Origin: Flavobacterium sp. N1994
GTDB taxonomy: Bacteria; Bacteroidota; Bacteroidia; Flavobacteriales; Flavobacteriaceae
Assembly: GCF_025947145.1 (NCBI RefSeq)
Contig: NZ_CP109999.1
Location: forward strand, 3,100,001-3,164,000
Direction: 5' to 3'
Length of the DNA: 64,000 nucleotides
The translations under genes and the position numbers were made by a program. This document shows positions 17,701 to 28,900 of this stretch, one piece after another (position 1 is the stretch's first letter; each line of letters opens with the position of its first letter). The notes under the pieces are model-generated. The model saw only the letters and a program-made list of their open reading frames with translations, was not told the origin of the DNA and did not search any database.

Positions 17701-19666
17701 ATCACCATGTAGTGCTGATAATACAGCTACAGTAGTGGTTACCGTTCAGCCAACACCAGCTAGTGCAGGAAGTAACGGAACATTATCTATTTGTTCTACG
17801 ACTACTTTAACAACAGGATTGTTGTTTGGTGCCTTAACAGGTTCACCAGCAGCAGGAGGAACATGGTCACCAGCTCCAACAGGGGCAGGAACCTATACTT
17901 ATACACAATCAGCTACTTCACCATGTTCAGTTAATAATACAGCTACAGTAGTAGTATCTGTAGTAAGTGCTCTAACATGGTATCAAGATTTAGATGGTGA
18001 TGGTTATGGTAATTCAGCGGTTAGTCAAGTAACTTGTTCTAATCTTGCTCCAGCTTATAGTCTTTTAGGTGGAGATTGTAATGATGCTGTGGCCACTATT
18101 AATCCAGGAGTAACAGAGATTTGTTATAACAATATTGATGATAATTGTAGTGGAGCAATGTCTGAAGGATGTGCGCCAGTAGTTGTAAATATGACAGCTT
18201 CATACAACAATACCACATTATTATCATTGTCAACAGCCATTCCAGCAGTAGGATATACTTATCCAGGAACTTCGAATATTAAATATCGTTTTTCTATCAC
18301 TAATGTAACTACTAATGTTACCTCGTCAGATATTATTCAAGCCTCACGTTATGTAACTATTCCAGCATCACTTCATGTATATGGTGCTACCTATACTATT
18401 AAAGTATCAGCAGTGATTAATGACGAAGTTGTTCCGTTCTACGGAAATACTATAACAGTAACTGGACCAACCGTTCAATTGATTACTTTGAGTTCAGCAA
18501 GTTGTGGCGCTACATTAGCTAGTTTATCTTCTACAATTTCAGCTAATGGCGGATTGAATGCTACAGGGTATACTTTCCGTATTCGATTGACAAGTGATAG
18601 TGGACCAACACCGACGTATGGTTTCTCTTCTTCAGCCACTCGTTTTGTGGGAGCTAACACATTTGCTGGTTTCCCATTACAGTATAATACAAGTTATCAA
18701 GTAGCTGTAAAATATACTTACAATGATCCAGTAACTAGTTTACCAGTAGAAGCGCCTTATGGAGCTGAATGTACAGTTTCAACGCCATCGATTCCATTAA
18801 TTGGATTGGCAGCACCAACTTGTGGTTCACAAGTAGCTACAATGAATGCAGGTATTACAGCGAGTCCAGCAGCTTATGCTACAGGATACCGTTTCCGTAT
18901 TCGATTGACAAGTGATAATGGGCCAACGCCGACGTATTACTATTCCTTACCAAATGCTAGTAGATTCTCATCATTAGTAGCATTCCAAGGCATTACGTTA
19001 GCCTACAATACGCAATATTCTATCGCGGTAGAGTATAGTATATTGAACAACAGTGTAACACAATGGTCAGGATTTGGTTCAGAATGTATCGTTCAAACCC
19101 CATTCTTCCCAACTACATCGTTAGTGCCATCACAATGTGGATTGGCTACACCAACGTCGTTAACCCAACAGTTGAACATTACACCTTACCCAGGTTTCCC
19201 TAACTATAAAGTTAAGTTAGATGAAATTAGTGGAGAGTCTATTACCAATTCACAAGAAATCGTGATTACTTATTCTAACTTTAGATTAAATCAATTCTCG
19301 ATTGCACAGTTAGGTAAAAACTACAACGTATCGGTAGCTATTAAATTAAATGGAGTGTTTGGAGATTATTCAACAGCTTGTGATTTATTCACAGCTGCTC
19401 CATCAAGAACAGTTAAATTGCCATTTAAAGCTTCGGCCTATCCAAATCCATTTGCCAATAACTTTATGTTAGATGTTACCACTTCAAGTAAATCAGTTGT
19501 AGGCGTAAAAGTGTACGATATGGTTGGAAGATTGATAGAACAACGTGAAGTTAGCGTAACGGATTTAGAGAATGCTACTATCGGAGACAGATATCCATCA
19601 GGTGTTTACAACGTGGTTGTATCACAAGAGGATAGTATTGAAACCGTAAGGGTAGTTAAGAGATAA
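14705..19666 (+). CDS. Giant T9SS-secreted repeat protein (1653 aa)
   Basis: A signal peptide (LLLYLVLLTPLFSFSQ) is followed by a beta-solenoid region (about 20-500) containing autotransporter-type strand repeats such as SYSGPTTIYGGTLSIS and TYTGATNVTAGTLSVV. An Ig-like stretch comes next, then seven tandem ~70-residue repeats (about 592-1087) starting PASAG(S/T)NGTL and containing GGTWS and TYTYTQ. A MopE-like metal-binding-type segment (DLDGDGYGNS...GGDCND...NPGVTEIC, about 1090-1158) follows, then a ~410-residue Cys-poor beta region, and a T9SS sorting domain (AYPNPFANNF...GVYNVVVSQ...RVVKR, last ~80 residues). It is probably a surface or matrix adhesin. Its 3' third is nearly identical to that of the next gene. 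Confidence 0.85.
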   Translation: MKKLLLYLVLLTPLFSFSQVFREWTGSGNNWSTTSNWTSGGITYAQLEWKGNGLATSNNDAGNPFSAWRLFFTGAKSYTITGNPVSLFDFSTNNSWVLSQSTVAQTINNTVNFYDAGSRTSWITTQNSGSLTFGGAIDIGGGVTALRIAGSNTSGTITINGNITGTSKPIDIGTDELGNVQTNTRVFFNGTNSYSGPTTIYGGTLSISNNAALGTAGLNVGNGANTSTFAVTGTTTRTQNINIIDNSSAGVIDVSSGQSFTLSGNLTGGANNGTKYGKDGSGTLVVNGSSNTYNGQIQIGNGTVRVQTGLGTNTSTSNRGVDLGLNVGDVATTNNVNLQAINGVTVGHSIYVAPNTSGATRTISLSGSGSCTFNNEIYLGGNVTFDGGSGTLNLTGNIINTSGVIVNGGTVVYSGNNKTYTGATNVTAGTLSVVKSGYTATITTSGLSVAFSPAPARGNYTILPGALSSASTLSTTGLGAGQTASFNASTGVLTVNDTPTVSLVSNDADNTFCLGTSVTFTATAANVGGGTVSYNFKVNGSSVQSSSSNVYTTTGITNGQAVTVDITVTGGTFLSSTTATSNSISNTVQSPPASAGSNGTLTICSTTTLTTGLLFGALTGSPAIGGTWSPAPAGAGTYTYTQAAISPCSGNNTATVVVTVQPAPASAGTNGTLTVCAGTTPSNAQLFAALGGSPAAGGTWSNVGLVYTYTQAATSPCTVNNTATVTVTEQALPASAGSNGTLTICSTTPLTTGLLFSALTGSPAAGGTWSPALAGAGTYTYTQAATSPCTVNNTATVVVTVQPAPASAGTNGTLTVCAGTTPSNAQLFAALGGSPAAGGTWSNIGLVYTYTQTAISPCAVNNTATVTVTEQALPASAGSNGTLTICSTTPLTTGLLFGALTGSPAAGGTWSPALSGAGTYTYTQAATSPCTVDNTATVVVTVQPAPASAGSNGTLTICSTTTLTTGLLFGALGGSPAAGGTWSPAPAGAGTYTYTQAATSPCSADNTATVVVTVQPTPASAGSNGTLSICSTTTLTTGLLFGALTGSPAAGGTWSPAPTGAGTYTYTQSATSPCSVNNTATVVVSVVSALTWYQDLDGDGYGNSAVSQVTCSNLAPAYSLLGGDCNDAVATINPGVTEICYNNIDDNCSGAMSEGCAPVVVNMTASYNNTTLLSLSTAIPAVGYTYPGTSNIKYRFSITNVTTNVTSSDIIQASRYVTIPASLHVYGATYTIKVSAVINDEVVPFYGNTITVTGPTVQLITLSSASCGATLASLSSTISANGGLNATGYTFRIRLTSDSGPTPTYGFSSSATRFVGANTFAGFPLQYNTSYQVAVKYTYNDPVTSLPVEAPYGAECTVSTPSIPLIGLAAPTCGSQVATMNAGITASPAAYATGYRFRIRLTSDNGPTPTYYYSLPNASRFSSLVAFQGITLAYNTQYSIAVEYSILNNSVTQWSGFGSECIVQTPFFPTTSLVPSQCGLATPTSLTQQLNITPYPGFPNYKVKLDEISGESITNSQEIVITYSNFRLNQFSIAQLGKNYNVSVAIKLNGVFGDYSTACDLFTAAPSRTVKLPFKASAYPNPFANNFMLDVTTSSKSVVGVKVYDMVGRLIEQREVSVTDLENATIGDRYPSGVYNVVVSQEDSIETVRVVKR
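16478..17962 (+). repeat. Seven tandem ~210-bp repeats encoding Ig-like modules
   Basis: Seven units begin with codons for PASAG(S/T)NGTL. Two kinds are present: S-type (ICSTTTLTTGLLFGAL) and T-type (VCAGTTPSNAQLFAAL). The order is S-T-S-T-S-S-S, so a two-unit S-T block has itself been duplicated. The following giant gene holds one T and one S unit plus a diverged copy (26750-27410). Confidence 0.88.
17950..19666 (+). repeat. Long direct repeat, copy 1 (3' part of first giant gene)
   Basis: This ~1.7 kb aligns without any indel to 27402-29118 (constant offset 9452). Differences are scattered and few until about 19130 and somewhat denser after it; I count about ten amino-acid changes in ~570 residues. 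Confidence 0.93.
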
Positions 19667-19689
19667 GTTATATACTTTAAATAAATGCA

Positions 19690-19722
19690 AAAGACCTTAG
19701 AGCAATCGAGGGTCTTTTTTTG
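19690..19722 (+). terminator. Terminator after first giant gene
   Basis: AAAGACCTTAGA / TCGAGGGTCTTT hairpin with GCAA loop and a T run. The same hairpin, with one change that restores pairing, follows the second giant gene. Confidence 0.85.
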
Positions 19723-19842
19723 TTTTAGCTATTTTTATTTTGTAAGAAATAAACATACTTGATAAAAAAAAATATCGATAAAGTGCGCATAGAAACGATA
19801 AAATGCATGTGTTTTATAGGTTAACAATTAGTTAATATTTAT

Positions 19843-19875
19843 TTGAATTTTTTACAATTTTTATCTATATTTTTG
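19843..19875 (+). promoter_or_regulatory. Promoter of the second giant gene
   Basis: TTG at 19843-19845, a 22-nt spacer and TATTTTTG at 19868-19875 match the -33/-7 pattern. ATG 19906 follows by 30 nt. Confidence 0.55.
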
Positions 19876-19905
19876 TGTTAGTCAAATACATAAATTTTTA
19901 ATATC

Positions 19906-22900
19906 ATGGTAAAAAAGTACGTTAAGCTTCTCGAGTCTTTATTTGTTATTTCGCGCCAAGAAGTAAAAGCAAATAGAGGAATTCTTCCTAATTTTTTAAT
20001 CCTATTCTTCTTGATGGTATGGAATGTGAGTTTGGGACAGTTATTTCAACAACAATTTGCAACAGCATTAGCAACAACTAGTTCAGTGCAAACTACGGGA
20101 ACCTATTTTGCAGCTTCTCCAACAAATGCTCAATTTACTGGGTTTACTTCTTCTGGTGCGGGTTCAACAATTACTGTGGGTAGTAATAAATTAACTCTTG
20201 CTAGAACAGCAAATGCATGGGGTATAGTGAGGGGGGCTTCATTTGGAGCACCAACTTCCTTAATGATAAGATTTGATTATGCTAACTCTGCTTCTAGTGG
20301 TGCATCTACTAGTGCAGTGGTATTTGCAGTTGGAGGAGGGACTACCGCTAGTTCAAATAACACCACATTAACTAATGCCGATCTTCATACAAGATTAGCA
20401 TTTAACTGTACTGCTAATGCAGGTGAATTTGTTGTTAGAGATATTGCTGGATCAACAAATGGTGCTACTACTTTTTCAGGTACTCAAACCGTTTTATTTG
20501 TAATTAATAATAGTGGGGCAACATTAAATTATAAAGCTCCAAATGGTAGTGAAGAATCTGTTGCTAATGATAAATTTGATGTATGGGTAGGGACTAGCAA
20601 ACAATTAGATGAAAAATCTGCAACAACTGCTACACAAGCTCTTAATTTTTTTAAATGTATAAATTCATCAGGGGTAAATACTGTTAATTTTAGTAATATG
20701 TTGATGGATCCAATTCCAGCGACCACTACCACTACTGCGGCTACTCTTGTTAATGGAAATGGTTTTACAGCAAATTGGACTACCGTAGCTGGGGTAACAG
20801 GTTATCGTTTAGATGTAGCGACTGACGCTGCTTTTACCTCTATGGTTTCAGGATTTAACGATTTATACGTTTCGGGTCAAGCAACAAGTTCAAAACTTGT
20901 AACAGGTTTGAGTGGAGGTACGTCTTATTGGTATAGAGTTAGAGCAGTTTCTCAATATACTGTTGGCGAATTCGCGAGTGGTAATTCAAATGCTCAGAAT
21001 CCATCTACTACAGGTTCAAGCCCAGTTCTTGCTATATCAATACCAGGAACACCTAGCACTTTTAGCTCAGTATGTACAAATTCAGGTACTAGTTCGGTAA
21101 CCTATAGAATTACAAATTCAGGTCCTGTTGCGGCGGCTGGAGTTCAAGTAGCAATAAGTGGTACTAATTCTACTGATTTTAGTATTAGTGGTTTTACTCA
21201 AAATTCAACTATTGCTGCTAGCGGAACTGCTGACTACACTATAACATTTGACCCTTCAGCAAGCGGATCTAGAACAGCTACAGCAACGGTAACAAGTACT
21301 ACTAGTGGAAGTAATACACCAACAAGTAGTTTGTCAGGTACAGGTATTGCATCTGTAACACAAACTGCTACTACCAATAGTCCTACTACATTTGCTGGAA
21401 CTACGGCAACTTTAAGTGGTAGTTATGGGCTAGGGGTTTGTCCAAGTTCTACAACTAGAGGTTTTGTATATTCTAAAACTTCTGATGATGCGGATCCATT
21501 GCAAGGAGGAACGTTTGTAACAACAACTTCTACATCGGCTTCTGCTGGTACTTTTACATTACCAGTTACTGGCTTGTCTTATGGTACACAATATTCTTAT
21601 AAAGCCTATATATATGATGGAACTACGTACACTTATGGAAGTATAGTTCAATTTACCACTACACCAGCGCCACCAGTTAATGATGCTTGTGCCACTGCCA
21701 CTGTTTTAAGTATTGGAACTACTAACTCTGGAGGAACTTTTGCAAGTGCAACTCCTGATTATGGAACTAGTAGAGATGTATGGTATTCCTTTACACCATC
21801 TTGTTCAGGGACGCATACTATAGCTATCAACTTCCCTGGAGATAATTCTGAAAATATTGACTTTGAAGTTTATGCTTCAACTTGTCCTTCTTCTACAGCC
21901 GGAAGATTAACTTTATTTGGTGGAGATGGTCCAGGTAATGTTCCAATTGCGAACAGCACCAATGGAGGTGATGAAACAGCTGATTTTAATACCGCTGTTT
22001 CAGGAAATACGTATTATATTAGAGTTATTGATGTTAGTGATGCAGCTACTACTTTTGATATTACTGTAAGTACTTCAGTTACTCCAGAAATTGTTCTTGC
22101 TAATACAGGAACACCTGCAGCATCCAATATAGCTTCTGGAACAAATAATGCTGTATTATATGGATTTACTTTAACACCATCAAGTTGTAGCGCAAGTTAT
22201 ACTTTCTCGGCAGCGAGTATTGCTACAAGTGGTACAGCAACAACTTCTGATTTATCCAACTTCAGATTAATTGTTGATTCTTCTAATTTTGGGGTAGCCG
22301 ATGCAGGTGAAATTTCAGCAGCCATTGGTTCTGCTAGTTTTACTAATGGAAATCCATTATCGTTTACTTCTTTAGTACAAACTTTAACCGGAGGTTCAGC
22401 AAAACGTTATTTGTTAATTGCTGATGTTAATTCAGGGGCTACTAACGCAAGAACATTTACAGCATCCTTAGCGAATACTGATATCACAGCTAGTCAAACC
22501 ATAACAGGTTCTGCAGCAGGAAATCAACAAACAATTACTGCTACTTCCGTTACTATTGCTGATAATGGAACACAAGTTGCAGCGGGTAATATCTTAAGAG
22601 GAACCAATACAACAGTAATCAGTAAAGCGAAATTTACTGTGTCTGGAGGTACAGCTAGTATAACTCAAATTGATTTTGTTACAGCAGGATCGGCTGGAGC
22701 TTATGTGTCATCTGATATTACTACTAACGGTTTTAGATTATGGAGAACAAGTTCTTCTACTTTTGATACTAATACTCCAATAGCTTCCTTCTCTTCTAGT
22801 AAAGCTACAGCAACTAGTAATGAGACAATTTCTTTTACAACCTCAGAAAGTTTATCAGTAGGAGATTATTACTATTGGTTAACCGTTGATGTTTCTAATA

Positions 22901-25900
22901 CAGCTATATCTTCCCGTACAATTACTATAAATGGATTAACTAATACTTCAATTACTTCAGTAGGGAATAGTATCACAGGAACTACTAGTGCTTCGGGTGC
23001 TCAAACGATTGTTGCGCCAAATTTAAGTGCTGGAACAATTGCAGCGTTTGGAACCGCTTGTATTAATTCTACTTCAAGTGCTAATTCATTTACTTTATCA
23101 GGAAGTACTCTTGATGGAAGTACTATAACCATAGGGCCTCTATCAGGATTTGTTTTTGATGCTGGAAGTGGGTATGGAGCTACAGCAACAATTAGTGGTT
23201 ACGGAAGTACTATTGCTACAACAATTAATGTAAAATTTGCTCCAACACTTGTACAATCTTATGGAGGTACAGGTAGTAATGGAATTCCAGTTAGTGGCGG
23301 TAATGCTCCTACAGTATATGTAGATGCTAGCGGAACTGGGATAAATGTTACTGCGGTAGTAACATCTTCAGCAGCAACATCATTAAATAATACCATAGCC
23401 ACATTAAACGGAAACGTAGGAACACTTGCTATCTGCCCTGCGGCTACTACTCAAAAAGGGTTTGTTTATTCAGTGACCGCTACTAATAGCGATCCAATAA
23501 ATGGTGGAACAGGAGTAACTACTTCAAGTGTTTCAGGATTGACTACAGGAAATTATTTACTTAATTTAACAGGTTTAACACCTGCAACTGGATATACTTT
23601 TAAAGCTTACCTTTTTGACGGAACGACCTACACTTATGGTGCTGCAACTACTTTTTCAACACTTACACCTGCTGACCACCTTACTTTTGTTGGTGTACCT
23701 TCAACAGGAAGTACTGGAACTAATTTAACATCGTTTACAGTAGAAGCTCGTAGACCAAATGGTTCAGTTGATGACACTTATACTTCTAATATTGTTTTAA
23801 CCAAAGCAACTGGTTCTGGAACATTATCAGGAACTACTACCAAAGCAGCTGTTGCAGGAGTAGCTACTTTTAATGATATACAACTTTCTGCAGCTGGGTC
23901 TTATACACTATTTGCTGATTCAGGTATTTTGCCTCAAGTTACTAGTAGCGCTATTGCTATTGCTCAGACAGCTTCTGCTACTTGGCTTTTAACCGCCAAT
24001 GCTAATGCTACTACTGTGGGTAATGTTTCAGGAGGTACTCAAACAGGAGGCACAGGAATTGGTACTATGAGTTACACTACAAATGGTGTTTCGTCAAATA
24101 GTTGGGGTACAGCTGGTTTAGATGCCAATGATTACTATCAATTCACCATTAGTCCAACATCAGGAAATGATTTAGTGGTTTCAAGTATTGCTACTACAAA
24201 TAACCTTTCTTCTACAACAGCAACAGGTGAAGTATATTATTCTTTTAGTCCATCCTTTACATCGCCAGTTTCTGCCGGAGCTTCTTTTGCTATAGGAACT
24301 GGAGCAGTTACCACTACTTTTTCTGGACTATCAATTTCGGTACCTAATACTCAAACTTTGTATGTTAGAGTGTTTATATACAAAGGGTCTGGTAATACTC
24401 TTGGTTCTGGACAAACAGTACGTTGTAAAAACGTTACTATAACGGGATCAACTACTGCTACTATTTTTGCACCTACAGTTACTACAACTACAGCTTCTGC
24501 AATAACAACATCTGGAGCTACTTCTGGTGGTAATGTTACTTCTGATGGAGGCGCTTCAGTTAGTGCCAGAGGAGTAGCTTACGGTACAAGTACCGCTCCA
24601 ACCACAGGAACTTCTGATGGAATAGGAACAGGAACTTTCGCTAGTACACTATCTGGTTTGTCAATCAATACAAAATATTTCTATCGTGCTTATGCTACCA
24701 ATACTATTGGTACAAATTATGGTAGTGAAAGCAATTTCTACACTTTGGCCAATGTGCCAGGTTTACCTGTAGTAAATAATGCTAATTATACTTCTTTAGA
24801 CATATCATTAGATGGATCTTCTACTAATAGCAATCCATCTATTACTGAATTTGCTATTCAGGAAACAAGCACTAGTAATTATGTTCAAGCTAATGGAACA
24901 CTAGGCGCTAGTCCAGTATGGAAAACTGCTGCTACTTGGGCAACTATTACAGTTTCTCCTTTAGCTTCTTCAACCACTTATACTTTCCGCTTAAAAGCAC
25001 GTAATGGTGACAATGTTGAAACTGCTTTTGGAACTGGACTTGGAGGTACAACACTTACTCCAATAGTGGCTACATTAAGTGCTGGAACGCTTAATCCTTT
25101 TGGTAGTGTTTGTATCAATACAACGACAGCTGCTAATTCATTTACTTTATCAGGAACGACTCTCGATGGAAGTACTGTAACTATTGGTCCTTTGGCTGGA
25201 TTTACTTTTGATGCAGGAAGTGGATACGGAGCTACTGCAACCATAAGTGGTTATGGAACTACTATATCAACAACTATTAATGTTAAATTTACACCAACTG
25301 CTGTTCAATCATATGGAGGAACAGGTATAAATGGAATTCCAGTAAGTGGAGGAAATGCAACTACAGTTTATGTAGACGCCAGTGGAACAGGTATAAATAC
25401 ACCACCTACAGTTACTTCAGGAAATCCAAGTGGCATCACTTCAGTAGCTGCTATTCTTGCAGGAAATATTACGGTTGCGGGATGTTCTGCTATAAGTTCT
25501 TACGGAATCGAATACAGTACTTCTGCTGGATTTAGTAACGGAGCTGGAACTCAAGTAACAGGAACAGGATATACTACAGGACCTTTTACAGCTTCTGTTT
25601 CAGGTTTAACACCTAACACTACTTATTACTATCATGCTTATGTTGTAAATGGGTTTGGTTCATTTTATAGTGCTGAGGCTTCATTCTTAACAAGTGGACT
25701 TGCGGCACCAGTAGCTAATGCTGCTTCTTCGGTAACTTCTAATAGTTTTGTTGCCAATTGGACTGCTGTTACAGGAGCTTCAAGCTATAGACTAGATGTT
25801 AGTACATCATCTACTTTTAGTGTTATTACTAATGCTACAGATTTGTTTATTTCAGAGTATGTAGAAGGTTCAAGTAACAATAAATATATTGAAATCTACA

Positions 25901-28900
25901 ATGGAACAGGTACTTCGGTTAATTTATCCGATTATAGATTAAGATCTTATACTAATGGAGCAACTACTCCAGGTAATGATGTACTTTTAAGTGGTACTCT
26001 TGCCAATGGAAGTACTATAGTTTATAAAAACGCTTCAGCTACAGTATATGCAGGTGCTTCGACATCAAATGGTGCTCTTAATTACAATGGAAATGACGCC
26101 GTGGCTTTATTTAAAATTTCAACCAATGCCAATGTGGATATTTTTGGAAGAATAGGAGAAGATCCAGGAGCAGGTGGTTGGACCGCTACTGGTGGCTTTG
26201 CTACCACTGATAAAACCTTAGTAAGAAAAGCAACTGTAATAGGAGGAGTAACTACTAATCCATCATCAGGATTCCCAACTTTGGCTACAGAGTGGACAGT
26301 GTCTAATATTGATGTAGTAACAAATCTTGGTTCGCATACGTTTACTAATCCTGTTGTTCCTTCTTTTGTTTCTGGTTATAATGATTTAACCGTTAATGCT
26401 ACTTCACAGGCAGTAACTGGATTAACGCCAAGCACTACCTATTATTATCGTGCTCGTGCTTTTGCAGCAACAAGTACCTCTGCTAATTCAAACGTAATAA
26501 ATGTTACTACTTTAGCCAATCCTTCAGTTACTATTTCAGGAGCAGCCTCTAGATGTTCTACTGATTCTGCTGTTACATGGACAGCAATACCAGGAACGGG
26601 AGGGGTAGCACCTTATTCTTATTCATGGGATACTGTTCCAGTTCAAACGGGTGCAACTGCTTCTATTACTAATGCAGGTACTTACACTGTTACGATTACG
26701 GATAGTAATAACGTTACAGCTACTGCTTCTAAAACATTCACTGTGAATACAGCAGCTAATGCAGGAAGCAATGGTTCGATTACTTTATGTTCTACTAGTT
26801 CAGCAGTAAACTTATTTAGTTCATTAGGAGGCACTCCCGATGCTTCAGGAACTTGGTCTGGCCCTTCTACATTATCAGGAGGCAACTTAGGAACATTTAC
26901 TCCAGGAACAAGTATAGCAGGAACTTATACTTATACTGTAGCAGGAACTGCACCTTGTGCTAATGCTACAGCTACAGTAGTGGTTACTGTTCAATCAGCC
27001 CCAGCAAGTGCGGGGACAAATGGAACTTTATCCGTTTGTGCTGGTACAACACCAAGTAATGCACAATTATTTGCTGCCTTAGGAGGTTCACCAGCAGCAG
27101 GAGGAACTTGGTCAAATGTTGGATTAGTTTATACATATACTCAAACGGCTATTTCACCTTGTGCTGTTAATAATACAGCTACAGTAACAGTTACCGAACA
27201 AGCTTTACCCGCTAGTGCAGGAAGTAATGGTACTTTGACTATCTGTTCTACTACTACTTTAACAACAGGATTGTTGTTTGGTGCCTTAACAGGTTCGCCA
27301 GCAACAGGCGGTACTTGGTCACCAGCTCCATCTGGGGCAGGAACTTATACCTATACACAATCAGCTACTTCACCATGTACAGTTGATAACACAGCCACAG
27401 TAGTAGTATCTGTAGTAAGTGCTCTAACATGGTATCAAGATTTAGATGGTGATGGTTATGGTAATTCAGCGGTTAGTCAAGTAACTTGTTCTAATCTTGC
27501 TCCAGCTTATAGTCTTTTAGGTGGAGATTGTAATGATGCTGTTGCCACTATTAACCCAGGAGTGACTGAGATATGTTATAACAACATTGATGATAATTGT
27601 AGTGGAGCAATGTCTGAAGGATGTGCGCCAGTAGTTGTAAATATGACAGCTTCATACAACAATACCACATTATTATCATTGTCAACAGCAATTCCAGCAG
27701 TAGGATATACTTATCCAGGAACTTCGAATATTAAATATCGTTTTTCTATCACTAATGTAACTACTAATGTAACCTCGTCAGATATTATTCAAGCCTCACG
27801 TTATGTAACTATTCCAGCATCACTTCATGTATATGGTGCTACCTATACTATTAAAGTATCAGCAGTGATTAATGACGAAGTTGTTCCGTTCTACGGAAAT
27901 ACTATAACAGTAACTGGACCAACGGTTCAATTGATTACTTTGAGTTCAGCAAGTTGTGGCGCTACATTAGCTAGTTTATCTTCTACAATTTCAGCTAATG
28001 GCGGATTGAATGCTACAGGGTATACTTTCCGTATTCGATTGACAAGTGATAGTGGACCAACACCGACGTATGGTTTCTCTTCTTCAGCCACTCGTTTTGT
28101 GGGAGCTAACACATTTGCTGGTTTCCCATTACAGTATAATACAAGTTATCAAGTAGCTGTAAAATATACTTACAATGATCCAGTAACTAGTTTACCAGTA
28201 GAAGCGCCTTATGGAGCTGAATGTACAGTTTCAACGCCATCGATTCCATTAATTGGATTGGCAGCACCAACTTGTGGTTCGCAAGTAGCTACAATGAATG
28301 CAGGTATTACAGCGAGTCCAGCAGCTTATGCTACAGGATACCGTTTCCGTATTCGATTGACAAGTGATAATGGGCCAACGCCGACGTATTACTATTCCTT
28401 ACCAAATGCTAGTAGATTCTCATCATTAGTAGCATTCCAAGGCATTACGTTAGCCTACAATACGCAATATTCTATCGCGGTAGAGTATAGTATATTGAAC
28501 AACAGTGTAACACAATGGTCAGGATTTGGTTCAGAATGTATCGTTCAAACCCCATTCTTCCCAACTACATCGTTAGTACCATCACAATGTGGATTGTCAA
28601 CTGCAACTTCGTTAACCCAACAGTTGAACATTACACCTTACCCAGGTTTCCCTAACTATAAAGTGAAGTTAGATGAAATTAGTGGAGAGTCTATTACCAA
28701 CTCACAAGAAATCGTGATTACTTATTCTAACTTTAGATTGAATCAATTCTCAATTGCACAGTTAGGTAAAAATTACAATGTATCGGTAGCTATTAAACAG
28801 AATGGAGTGTTTGGAGATTATTCAACAGCTTGTGATTTATTCACAGCTGCTCCATCAAGAACAGTTAAATTGCCATTTAAAGCTTCGGCCTATCCAAATC

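Noticed and set aside
18475..18660. A 61-codon minus-strand frame repeated exactly at 27927-28112
   Set aside because: It is antisense to the duplicated 3' parts of the giant genes, so its conservation follows from the duplication; there is no start signal or sequence similarity supporting it.
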